In this document: in pieces, positions 7,898 to 14,920 of the stretch | Layout of the letters: each line of letters opens with the position of its first letter | How positions within the stretch are numbered: position 1 is the first letter of the stretch | NCBI GenBank assembly: GCA_002316295.1 | Contig: DCDF01000040.1 | Coordinates: forward strand, 3,965 to 19,373 | Source of the DNA: Syntrophaceae bacterium UBA1062 | Lineage (GTDB): Bacteria > Desulfobacterota > Desulfomonilia > UBA1062 | DNA length: 15,409 nt | Reading direction: 5' to 3' | Notes under the pieces: generated by a model | The model's database searches: none | The model's input: the letters and a program-made list of their open reading frames with translations, nothing else | Told to the model about the DNA's origin: nothing | Program-made: the position numbers and the translations under genes

Positions 7898-9718
7898 ATG
7901 GCAAGTCAATGGGTAGACATGAGGGATACCAAATTCTTGATTCATGAAGTGTTCAAGATTGGCGATCTTCTCGGGAAGCCTCCCTATCAGGATCATGATG
8001 CCGACATGATCAACATGGTTCTCACCGAGGCAGAGAAGCTCACCGAAAACGAGATCGCTCCGACGTATCCCGACGAGGTAAATCGGAAACCGGTCGAGGC
8101 AAGGTTCGAAAACGGAAAGGTGTATGCGCCTGAGTCATACAAGAGGCTCTGGCAGCTTTATGCAGAAGGCGGCTGGTTGGGGACTTCCGATCCGTACGAT
8201 GTCGGAGGGCAGGGCCTGCCGTTCATCGTGAGCGCGGCCGCTGCGAACATGTTCCTCTCGGGCAACCAGGCGTTCCTTATGTATCCCGGTCTTACCCACG
8301 GCGCTGCCCGGCTTGTCTATGACTTTTTCCAGCACCCCTTGAGGGACATCATCCTTGAGAAGATGTTCAACGGAACCTGGGCGGGCACCATGTGCCTCAC
8401 CGAGCCCGGCGCCGGCTCCGATGTGGGCGCGCTGAAGACCACGGCGAAGAGAAACCCCGACGGCTCCTTCTCGATCACCGGCACCAAGTGCTTCATCTCC
8501 GCAGGCGACCATGACCTGACCGAGAACATCATCCATCCGGTCCTCGCAAGGATCGAGGGAGATCCCCCTGGAACCAAGGGAATTTCCATTTTCGTAGTTC
8601 CCAAGATCAGGATCAACGCAGACGGCTCTCTGGGCGAGCCCAACGACGTGAGCACCGGGAACATCGAGAGCAAGATGGGCATCCACGGCAACGCCACCTG
8701 CACGCTCAACTTCGGCGAGAACGGCAAGTGCATCGGCTACCTCATGGGCGAGGAGCGCGAAGGCATGAAGATCATGTTCCACATGATGAACGAAGAGCGC
8801 CAGGGCGTGGGCATGATGGGCGTGGCAATCTCCACGGCCGCCTACCTCCATGCACTCTCCTACGCAAAGGAGCGTTTGCAGGGCGCCAACATCATGAACA
8901 TGAAAGATCCCAACGCACCCCAGGTGCCCATCATTCAGCACCCGGATGTCAGAAGGATGCTGCTCAAAATGAAGTCCTTGACCGAGGCTATCCGGGCTCT
9001 CGCATTCTACTGCTACTATGCCATGGACAGAAGGTTCGCGGCAGGCGACGACGCGGAGAAGGACAAGTGGCAGGGCATCATCGAGGTGCTCACTCCCATG
9101 GTGAAGTCCTACTGCACCGACGTGGGCGACGATGTGGCCAAGCTCGCCATACAGACCTACGGCGGATACGGCTTCTGCAGAGAATATCCGGTTGAGCAGA
9201 TGGCCAGGGACAACAAGATCAACACGATCTACGAAGGCACCAATGGCATCCAGGCCCTGGACCTCCTCGGCAGGAAGCTCGGCATGAAGAAAGGCCTCTA
9301 CTTCATGAACCTCCTGGGCGAGACCCAGGCCGAGATCGCCAAGGCGAAGAACAACGAGAACCTCAAGGAAGAGGCGGCCATCGTGGAGAAGGCCCTGAAC
9401 AAATGCGCCGAGACGGCCATGACCTTCAGCTCGATGATCCGCTCCAACCCCTTCGTCCCGCTCATCGGTGCATACGACTACCTGAACTGCCTGTCGGAAG
9501 CACTGTGCGGCTGGTTCCACATCTGGATGGCCAATGTGGCCTCCGAGAAGCTCGCAGCCGGCGCCAGCGAGCAGGACAAGGCGTTCTACACCGGGAAGAT
9601 CGAGGGTGCGAAATTCTACATCAACCGCACAACATCCCTCGTTCCCGCCAAGTGCGAGGTTCTCGTAAAAGACGAGATCAGCGCGGTCAGAATTCCGGAC
9701 GAGGCGTTCGCGGTCTAG
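7898..9718 (+). CDS. Acyl-CoA dehydrogenase with C-terminal extension (DmdC / FadE-like, ~600 aa)
   Basis: This FAD enzyme introduces the alpha,beta double bond into an acyl-CoA, the first step of beta-oxidation, passing electrons to ETF. At 606 residues it belongs to the large subgroup with an N-terminal extension and an extra C-terminal domain (PF12806 type), which includes DmdC-like proteins and many fatty-acid dehydrogenases of Desulfobacterota. MCLTEPGAGSD (165-175) is the FAD/substrate loop. YGGYGFCREYPVEQMARD (421-438) leads to the probable catalytic base Glu446 in TIYEGTNGIQALDLLGRK. The C-terminal domain starts near 470 and is mostly helical. It is monocistronic, having its own strong promoter with an operator, a good Shine-Dalgarno and a terminator. 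Chain-length preference cannot be read from sequence, though the operator suggests control by fatty acyl-CoA. Confidence 0.95.
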   Translation: MASQWVDMRDTKFLIHEVFKIGDLLGKPPYQDHDADMINMVLTEAEKLTENEIAPTYPDEVNRKPVEARFENGKVYAPESYKRLWQLYAEGGWLGTSDPYDVGGQGLPFIVSAAAANMFLSGNQAFLMYPGLTHGAARLVYDFFQHPLRDIILEKMFNGTWAGTMCLTEPGAGSDVGALKTTAKRNPDGSFSITGTKCFISAGDHDLTENIIHPVLARIEGDPPGTKGISIFVVPKIRINADGSLGEPNDVSTGNIESKMGIHGNATCTLNFGENGKCIGYLMGEEREGMKIMFHMMNEERQGVGMMGVAISTAAYLHALSYAKERLQGANIMNMKDPNAPQVPIIQHPDVRRMLLKMKSLTEAIRALAFYCYYAMDRRFAAGDDAEKDKWQGIIEVLTPMVKSYCTDVGDDVAKLAIQTYGGYGFCREYPVEQMARDNKINTIYEGTNGIQALDLLGRKLGMKKGLYFMNLLGETQAEIAKAKNNENLKEEAAIVEKALNKCAETAMTFSSMIRSNPFVPLIGAYDYLNCLSEALCGWFHIWMANVASEKLAAGASEQDKAFYTGKIEGAKFYINRTTSLVPAKCEVLVKDEISAVRIPDEAFAV

Positions 9719-9740
9719 GCGTCACATCTTTTGCAGCGAA

Positions 9741-9775
9741 GAACGGGGAGGCCGCAAGCCTCCCCGTTCTTTTTT
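9741..9775 (+). terminator. Strong intrinsic terminator of the acyl-CoA dehydrogenase gene
   Basis: GAACGGGGAGGC (9741-9752) and GCCTCCCCGTTC (9758-9769) form a perfect 12-bp stem with a five-base CGCAA loop, followed by TTTTTT (9770-9775). It lies 22 bases after the stop codon. On the minus strand it lacks a good T-run, so it would only partly stop transcription arriving from the flavin reductase gene. The rest of 9776-9855 shows only short hairpins. Confidence 0.95.
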
Positions 9776-9855
9776 CAGATCGACATGCAAAGATCGGAGC
9801 GGAAGTGCGCTCGTTCGACGCCGGCCGTCCGAAGGACCGGGAAAGTGCCGTCCCT

Positions 9856-10329
9856 CTATTTTTCCCCCCGGTACACGCCGCCGTACTCCACGGTGGTCAG
9901 CGGCGCGCCCTCCCTGTTCGACTCTCCAGACCTGACCCGGGCGATGAACAGGGTATGATCTCCCGTCTCCAGGGTGCGTTCCACCACACAGTCCAGATAC
10001 CCCAATGATGTGCTGAGCACCGGGCCGCCATTGGGAGAGAGGCGGTAATCAACGGTTTCGAATTTCTTCTTCCAGTCCGGGATCTTGAATTTCCGAATGG
10101 AGTCCAGCGCATCACGGGGCAGGACATTGATCGTGAATTTGCCGGTGTTCATGATCTGGGAACGGGACAGGCGGTTGCCGCGGATGGCAACGGCCACCAG
10201 CGGCGGCTCATGAGAGCATTGGGTGACCCATGAGGCGATCATGCCGTTATACCCGCCGTCCGCTGCGATGGTGATAAGGTAAATTCCGTAGTGAAATTTA
10301 TCGAGTACGTCCTGCCATGCTCTTTCCAT
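9856..10329 (-). CDS. Flavin reductase-like FMN-binding protein
   Basis: This 157-residue protein has the split-barrel fold of the flavin reductase-like domain (PF01613; HpaC or flavoredoxin type). The diagnostic stretch is NGMIASWVTQCS (28-39) followed by EPPLVAVAIRGNRLS (41-55) and NTGKFTINVLP (61-71), the region that holds the FMN phosphate and isoalloxazine. The C-terminal part (about 104-155) completes the barrel with LGYLDCVVERTLETGDHTL. Such proteins either reduce free flavin with NAD(P)H for a partner oxygenase or, in anaerobes, carry electrons on bound FMN. No oxygenase lies nearby, so an electron-carrier or stress role is as likely. The ATG at 10329 has GGGAGG eight bases upstream; an open frame continues further upstream but is not conserved-looking. 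It lies 115 bases downstream of the ATP-grasp gene on the same strand. Confidence 0.88.
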   Translation of the reverse strand: MERAWQDVLDKFHYGIYLITIAADGGYNGMIASWVTQCSHEPPLVAVAIRGNRLSRSQIMNTGKFTINVLPRDALDSIRKFKIPDWKKKFETVDYRLSPNGGPVLSTSLGYLDCVVERTLETGDHTLFIARVRSGESNREGAPLTTVEYGGVYRGEK

Positions 10330-10393
10330 TGAAGGAACCTCCCTACAGTACATATAAGGCCTTGTGATATGCGAATAAAGATGTATGGGAAAA

Positions 10394-10416
10394 CAATGTT
10401 CCATTGCCCACGGCAA
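10394..10416 (-). terminator. Weak overlapping hairpins after the ATP-grasp gene
   Basis: On the minus strand CAATG-GAA-CATTG (10406-10394) is followed by TTTT, a weak intrinsic terminator. It overlaps a second hairpin, TTGCC-GTG-GGCAA (10416-10404), so only one can form at a time. The stems are only five bases long, and partial read-through into the flavin reductase gene is likely. Confidence 0.3.
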
Positions 10417-10444
10417 GCGGCGGACCCCCGCGGCCTCCACGGTC

Positions 10445-11506
10445 TCAGGCCGTGTGCTGGCGGCCGGGTACGCCCGCATGACATTCCCCATGGTTCCTGC
10501 CCCATACAGGATGCCTTCTGGCTGCGAGCCTGATGAGGCGGCTCCCCATCTCCCCGTACGAAAAGCCGGCCAGTTCCGCTGCGCAGGCCATGCTCGCGTC
10601 CGCACTGATGTCCGCGTTGGGGTTCACATCCAGGATATAAAAGACCCCGTCTCGGTACCGCACGTCGATGCGAGCATAATCTCTGCATCCGACGGCCCGG
10701 TATGCCGCCTTGCATACCTGCCCGAGACAGAGAAGGTCGCTTCGGCTGAGCGGGGCGGGCAGAAGAGTCTGGATCTTTTCATAATGGACCGATCCCGGAA
10801 CGAATTTCGAATCATACGTGCAAAGGCGGTCGTGGATATCCTGGAAAAGGGAAAAGTCCATTTCCACGGGAGGGAGCATTTCGAGCCGGCCGTTTCCCCA
10901 GAGAGACACATGGAATTCGCGGCCGTCGATAAAGTCTTCCACGATGGCCGGCTGACGATAGGTGTCGATTATGTAGGTGATCCTCTGCGCCAGCTCGTCG
11001 GCGCTCATGACCACGGAATCCCGGGTGATCCCCTCGCTGCAGTGCTCGTTGACCGGCTTGACGATAGCCGGATATCGGCTCCATCCGTCCGTCCAGGAGC
11101 CGGTGCAGACGAGCCACTCGGGAGTGGGGACGCCCGAGCTGTCCAGAATCTTCTTGACGCGGAACTTGTCCTGGGACAGTGCGAGGGTGGAGGCGCTTGC
11201 GCCGGTGAACGCGAACCCGAGCCTTTCCAGTGCCCGCGCAGCCATCCATTCGCTGTAGGGCACTCCGGGAAGGCCTTCACACCAGTTGAAAACCACATAT
11301 TCCGAAGGATGGAAGGATTTCAGATAACCGGAAATATCGTCGCAATTTACTTCAATGAAATTCGTGGGGTGTCCGACATCCTGTATCGCACGCCCGAGTT
11401 GCGCCGATACCGCCGTTACCTCGGCTTTTTCTTGTTCAGACCAGGCGGGGTCGACGTTGTACAACAGTAAAACCGGCACGTTCGCAGGATCGATGTCTAT
11501 GGGCAC
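10445..11506 (-). CDS. D-Ala-D-Ala-ligase-like ATP-grasp enzyme of unknown substrate
   Basis: This 353-residue ATP-grasp protein is related to D-alanine--D-alanine ligase but is not a standard Ddl. Visible family parts are FNWCEGLPGVPYSEW (73-87, where Ddl has a glycine-rich HG-x-x-GEDG block), FTGASASTLALSQDKFRVK (100-118), the ATP lysine segment PAIVKPVNEHCSEGI (146-160), EDFIDGREFHVSL (190-202) and the metal-binding end ARIDVRYRD plus ILDVNPNADI (278-300). The usual metal-ligand Glu of E-x-N is Asp293 here. Such proteins form a carboxylate-amine bond through an acyl-phosphate; the substrates cannot be read. I choose the GTG at 11506 because AGGAGG lies six bases upstream; an in-frame upstream extension has no support. 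It has its own promoter and a leader of about 247 bases. The next gene, 115 bases downstream, is flavin reductase-like. Confidence 0.85.
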   Translation of the reverse strand: MPIDIDPANVPVLLLYNVDPAWSEQEKAEVTAVSAQLGRAIQDVGHPTNFIEVNCDDISGYLKSFHPSEYVVFNWCEGLPGVPYSEWMAARALERLGFAFTGASASTLALSQDKFRVKKILDSSGVPTPEWLVCTGSWTDGWSRYPAIVKPVNEHCSEGITRDSVVMSADELAQRITYIIDTYRQPAIVEDFIDGREFHVSLWGNGRLEMLPPVEMDFSLFQDIHDRLCTYDSKFVPGSVHYEKIQTLLPAPLSRSDLLCLGQVCKAAYRAVGCRDYARIDVRYRDGVFYILDVNPNADISADASMACAAELAGFSYGEMGSRLIRLAARRHPVWGRNHGECHAGVPGRQHTA

Positions 11507-11638
11507 CCTGTACCTCCTGAATTGAGTGTATGTGCTGGATGTTCCGGATAGCTCTGAGACGGACATCGGGATGCCTGCATGCTCTTCCGGACATCATGAT
11601 GGATGCGTCTTCCATGGTATCCCTCTGCCTTTTTCGTA

Positions 11639-11710
11639 TTCTTATTAAGAAGCTATGTTATCAATTCAGTGGTTGCTGGTTCATGAGAAAGCGCTGCACT
11701 GCGTTTTCTC
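11639..11710. promoter_or_regulatory. Hairpin and palindrome in the ATP-grasp leader (gap 11507-11918)
   Basis: The 412-base gap between the ATP-grasp and esterase genes is AT-rich and holds no convincing gene. GAGAAAGCGC (11685-11694) and GCGTTTTCTC (11701-11710) form a ten-base stem with a six-base loop; as plus-strand RNA it is fully paired with one G-U, while as minus-strand RNA it has one A-C mismatch. TTCTTA-T-TAAGAA (11639-11651) is a perfect palindrome. Both lie within the predicted transcribed leader of the ATP-grasp gene. No known riboswitch is recognised. Confidence 0.35.
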
Positions 11711-11759
11711 TGCCGAGGATATGATCTCTATCCCGGCGAACCGGTGTCGGTACGATTCT

Positions 11760-11788
11760 GTTATAGTGAAAAATTTGATTGGTATCAA
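11760..11788 (-). promoter_or_regulatory. Sigma-70 promoter of the ATP-grasp gene with an overlapping inverted repeat
   Basis: On the minus strand TTGATA (11788-11783), a 17-base spacer and TATAAC (11765-11760) match five of six bases at each box. Transcription would start near 11753, about 247 bases before the GTG. The inverted repeat GTATCA-ACA-TGATAC (11782-11796) covers the -35 box and could be an operator. It is followed on the plus strand by two runs of six Ts (11802-11807, 11811-11816). Confidence 0.7.
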
Positions 11789-11918
11789 CATGATACGTGA
11801 GTTTTTTGCATTTTTTCGCAATCGCCCGATAATAGCTGCTCCATCCGGCGGGCGGGACGTGTCCGACCGGTTCCTCCCGGCTTTTCAATGGGGGGAAGGC
11901 GAGAAAAGACGACAACGG

Positions 11919-12581
11919 TTATTCGCAGGCTGAGCGCCGTTTCGAGAGAAGCCATGAGTAGATCCGCTCATCGCGATATGCCAGTGCCGCAGAGCCTGTG
12001 TGATCCGCTCCCTGATCCAGGAAGAGACTCTCCCCGACATATCCATCCCTCCATTCCTCCAAGCCGAGTGTCCCGATGAACTCGTCTTTGAGCCCGCGGG
12101 CTATCTCGCCGAAAGAAAGCCAGACGGGGAGTCCGGGGTCTCGAGACGGGACCCTCGTGGGATCCACAGGCCAGAGGGCCGCCCAGAGATCGGGAAGAAG
12201 CAGGGCGAGATCGAAGACCCCGTTGCCGCCGAAGCTGAATCCGGTCAGGTATGTGCGGCATGGGTCTCCGTTGAGCTCTGTTTGCATCTGTCGGACGATG
12301 CTGCGGACATCACGCGCATAGCGACCCCAAACATCACCTCCCGGAGAAGGAAGCTGGGGGGCGATGATTATGAAGCAGCCCCCTGCAGTGGGCAGGGTGT
12401 TTCTGTTGAGCGGCCCGTGCCGTGTGAGCGCCGTGCGGATTTCGAGGGGAGCCGCCTCTGCGGAGCCGTGCAGGAAGCAGAGAACCGGAGCAGGCGAACT
12501 CTGAGTCTCGCCGAAGCAGGGTACTGACACAAGAAGTCTCAATGGCTGCGAGTCGATGACATGAAGGGCGGGTCCATCCAT
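11919..12581 (-). CDS. Small alpha/beta hydrolase (esterase / predicted-peptidase-like)
   Basis: This 220-residue serine hydrolase resembles the COG4099-type predicted peptidases and PHB-depolymerase-like esterases. FLHGSAEAA (36-44) is the oxyanion region. The nucleophile elbow is GFSFGGNGVFDLALLLPDLWAAL (114-136), with Ser116 and the family-typical stretch after it, and His194 in GADHTG is the likely triad histidine; the acidic residue is less clear. No signal peptide or membrane segment is seen, so it is probably cytoplasmic. The ATG at 12581 has AGGAG five bases upstream; the ATG at 12599 has no ribosome site, and longer versions would run into kdsD. It follows kdsD by 58 bases without a visible promoter, so it is probably the last gene of the glgC-rimO-kdsD transcript. 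Its substrate is unknown. Confidence 0.82.
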   Translation of the reverse strand: MDGPALHVIDSQPLRLLVSVPCFGETQSSPAPVLCFLHGSAEAAPLEIRTALTRHGPLNRNTLPTAGGCFIIIAPQLPSPGGDVWGRYARDVRSIVRQMQTELNGDPCRTYLTGFSFGGNGVFDLALLLPDLWAALWPVDPTRVPSRDPGLPVWLSFGEIARGLKDEFIGTLGLEEWRDGYVGESLFLDQGADHTGSAALAYRDERIYSWLLSKRRSACE

Positions 12582-12639
12582 ACAGACTCCTGTGCGCATG
12601 CCGTTGACGGAGCAAGCGGCCGCCGGACCGGGGAAAGAA

Positions 12640-13626
12640 TCAGACGCCTCGCAGACCGAGCTTACCGCGACCGAGCAGATCGTGGAGGTGAACGACGCCC
12701 AGAAAACCCTGGGCGCCGTCGGACACGACAAGCGAGGTGATCTGGTTTTTTTCCATCATGTCCAGGGCGTCGAGAGCGAGCATATCGCCGGTGATGGTCT
12801 TGGGCTTCGGACTCATGATGTCCCGCGCCGTCAGTTCCTTGAGGTTGTCCATACGCTTCAGCAGGACCCTTCGCAAATCGCCGTCGGTGATGATTCCTTC
12901 GACGCGATCGGTATCGCCCACCAGGGTGAACCCCAGCGATTTGTTCGTCATCTCGACGATTACCTCGTCAAGCAGCGCTTCCGGCTGAATAATCGGTATC
13001 CTGTCTCCGGTGATCATGATCTGGGAAATCCTGAACATGAGCTGCTTGCCGAGCTCTCCTGCGGGATGGATCAACTTGAATGCGTCGCGGTCGAAGCCCT
13101 TGATGTGCGAGAGGACCACCGCCAGGGCGTCGCCGACGGCGAGCTGGGCCGTGGTTGACGCGGTAGGGGCGAGGCCGAGGTTGCATGCCTCGCGGGATAC
13201 CGTGCACGAGAGGGTGACATCGGCCTGCCTGGCCAGAGGGGATTCGGTGTTGCCCGTTATCGCTATGATGGGTATGCCGAGGCTCTTGAGCGGGGCGAGC
13301 AGGTCGATGATCTCGTGGGTGTTCCCGCTGTTTGAAAGCACGACCGCTGCATCCTGGGGCATGATGGTTCCCAGGTCTCCATGGAGTCCGTCCACCGGGT
13401 GCATGAACACCGCGGGGGTTCCGATGCTCACCATGGTGGAAGCGATTTTGCGCGCAATGATTCCTGATTTTCCAACCCCGGTGAGGATCACTTTGCCCTT
13501 GAGCTCGGCCACGATCCTCACCGCCCGGGCGAAAGATTCGTCCAGCTGACTCACCACCCCTTCAAGCCCCTCGATCTCGGTTCTTACCGCCTCTCTGCCA
13601 AGCTCGATAATCTGCTCTGTATTCAT
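12640..13626 (-). CDS. kdsD: Arabinose-5-phosphate isomerase (KdsD/KpsF family)
   Basis: KdsD interconverts ribulose-5-phosphate and arabinose-5-phosphate, the first committed step to Kdo, the inner-core sugar of LPS. The 328-residue protein has an N-terminal SIS sugar isomerase domain (about 35-175) and two CBS domains (about 203-258 and 270-325). Diagnostic stretches are GVGKSGIIARKIASTMVSIG (50-69), HPVDGLHGDLG (76-86), SNSGNTHE (98-105), CNLGLAPTASTTAQLAVGDA (148-167) and HPAGELGKQL (187-196). The ATG overlaps the rimO stop as ATGA and has GGGAG six bases upstream, so the two are translationally coupled. Whether it serves LPS (kdsD) or capsule (kpsF) cannot be told from sequence, but no capsule genes are nearby. 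It marks the organism as Gram-negative. Confidence 0.96.
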   Translation of the reverse strand: MNTEQIIELGREAVRTEIEGLEGVVSQLDESFARAVRIVAELKGKVILTGVGKSGIIARKIASTMVSIGTPAVFMHPVDGLHGDLGTIMPQDAAVVLSNSGNTHEIIDLLAPLKSLGIPIIAITGNTESPLARQADVTLSCTVSREACNLGLAPTASTTAQLAVGDALAVVLSHIKGFDRDAFKLIHPAGELGKQLMFRISQIMITGDRIPIIQPEALLDEVIVEMTNKSLGFTLVGDTDRVEGIITDGDLRRVLLKRMDNLKELTARDIMSPKPKTITGDMLALDALDMMEKNQITSLVVSDGAQGFLGVVHLHDLLGRGKLGLRGV

Positions 13627-14909
13627 GCGATTCTCCCGACAAGATCGTACTCCATTGTATCGGTTATCTCAACATCGGAAAACGCTCCGAAGCGAGGAGA
13701 GCCTTCCGTGATGATCACCATACCGTCCACATCGGGGGCCTGAAACGATGCCCTGCCCGCCAGCAGGAGCTCGGTTTCCGGGTGGTATCCCTCCACGAGC
13801 ACCGGGATCGTCTTTCCGACGAATCCTGCGAGCCTCCGGCGGGAAATATCCTGCTGGATCTCCATGATCCTCTCCCTCCTCCATTCTCCTGCCTCTGCGG
13901 AAGGGGCGTCCGGCATGGCGGCGCTTCGGGTCCCCTCCTCCGGAGAGTAAGTGAACACGCCGAGATGGTCGATGTATCCCTGCCGGATGAAATCTTCGAG
14001 CTCGGCAAAGGTCTTCTCGTCCTCGCCGGGATGGCCCACCATGACGGTGGACCGGATCCAGATATCGGCATAGACCTCCTTGAGCATGTTCAGAGCCTTT
14101 CTGACAGCGTCCGACCCGCCTTTGCGTCCCATGGCCCTGAGCACGGTCTCGGAAACATGCTGGATGGGAAGATCGATATAGGGGACCACTTTGGGATTGT
14201 CCCGCATGGCCGCGACGAGCTGTTCGTCGAGTGAAGCCGGGTGCATGTACATGAGCCTGATCCATAAGATATCCTCGATGCGCGATATCTCTTCGACAAG
14301 CCCTCGAAGGGTGGGATGGCCCGGTATGTCGGTGCCGTATCCGCCCAAGTCCTGGGCCACGAGGATGATCTCTCTGACGCCTGCGGCCGCCAGGTCTCTG
14401 CATTCCTCCACGACATCCTGCGGCGGCTTGCTGAGCAGAGGGCCTCTGATGGACGGAATGAGGCAGTAGCCGCAGGCATTCGAGCATCCTTCGCTCACTT
14501 TGACGTAGGCGGTTGATCCCGTGGTGGCGCGCGACCGCCTGACCACCCCCGAAAAACGCGGCGGAAGGTACCGGGGTCCCGACTTGAGGGCGCGGGCGAT
14601 CAGGTCGTAGGTGCCGGGGCCGGAAAAAAGGCTGACTTCCGGGAGTTCGCGAAGGAGCTCTTCTCCGTAGCGGCTCACCAGGCACCCCGTGCAGATCACC
14701 TCTTTCCCCTGATCGAGATAGATGAGCATCGTGCGGATGGACTCCTCGACGGATTCGGTGAGGAATGCGCAAGTGTTCACCACGACGGTCCCGGCGTCCT
14801 TTGGGTCGGGCTCGATCGTGTACCCGGCTGCAAGGAGCTGTTCGAGGATGTACTCCGAGTCGACGAGATTCTTCGGGCATCCGAGGCTTACCAGAGCAAT
14901 GCGGTTCAT
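13623..14909 (-). CDS. rimO: Ribosomal protein S12 methylthiotransferase
   Basis: RimO is a radical SAM enzyme that adds a methylthio group to the conserved aspartate of ribosomal protein S12. The order of domains is typical. The N-terminal UPF0004 domain carries cluster cysteines Cys11 (in the RimO-specific LGCPKNLVDSE), Cys47 (NTCAF) and Cys76 (TGCL). The radical SAM motif is Cys142-x3-Cys146-x2-Cys149 followed by IPSIRGP, and the C-terminal TRAM domain runs from about 365 to 428. The LGCPKN motif and length of 428 separate it from MiaB and MtaB. The ATG at 14909 lies 11 bases after the glgC stop and has no Shine-Dalgarno; the upstream bases are instead the complement of one. Translation therefore probably depends on ribosomes finishing glgC. 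It overlaps kdsD by four bases. Confidence 0.97.
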   Translation of the reverse strand: MNRIALVSLGCPKNLVDSEYILEQLLAAGYTIEPDPKDAGTVVVNTCAFLTESVEESIRTMLIYLDQGKEVICTGCLVSRYGEELLRELPEVSLFSGPGTYDLIARALKSGPRYLPPRFSGVVRRSRATTGSTAYVKVSEGCSNACGYCLIPSIRGPLLSKPPQDVVEECRDLAAAGVREIILVAQDLGGYGTDIPGHPTLRGLVEEISRIEDILWIRLMYMHPASLDEQLVAAMRDNPKVVPYIDLPIQHVSETVLRAMGRKGGSDAVRKALNMLKEVYADIWIRSTVMVGHPGEDEKTFAELEDFIRQGYIDHLGVFTYSPEEGTRSAAMPDAPSAEAGEWRRERIMEIQQDISRRRLAGFVGKTIPVLVEGYHPETELLLAGRASFQAPDVDGMVIITEGSPRFGAFSDVEITDTMEYDLVGRIA

Positions 14910-14920
14910 GGAGGAGCAGA

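Noticed and set aside
8135..9520. 461-codon minus-strand open frame opposite the acyl-CoA dehydrogenase
   Set aside because: It is an antisense shadow of a clear gene with strong third-position GC bias; the translation shows no family pattern and the start has no ribosome site.
10385..11470. 361-codon plus-strand frame opposite the ATP-grasp gene
   Set aside because: Antisense shadow; the ATP-grasp motifs, Shine-Dalgarno and promoter are on the minus strand.
11661..11915. 84-codon minus-strand TTG-started frame in the same gap
   Set aside because: It has no Shine-Dalgarno, contains the ATP-grasp promoter and ends within its leader; probably chance in an AT-richer stretch.
11655..11933. 92-codon plus-strand frame in the ATP-grasp/esterase gap
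   Set aside because: Weak ribosome site, composition unlike the genes, and it crosses the predicted minus-strand promoter and the esterase stop; no recognisable features.
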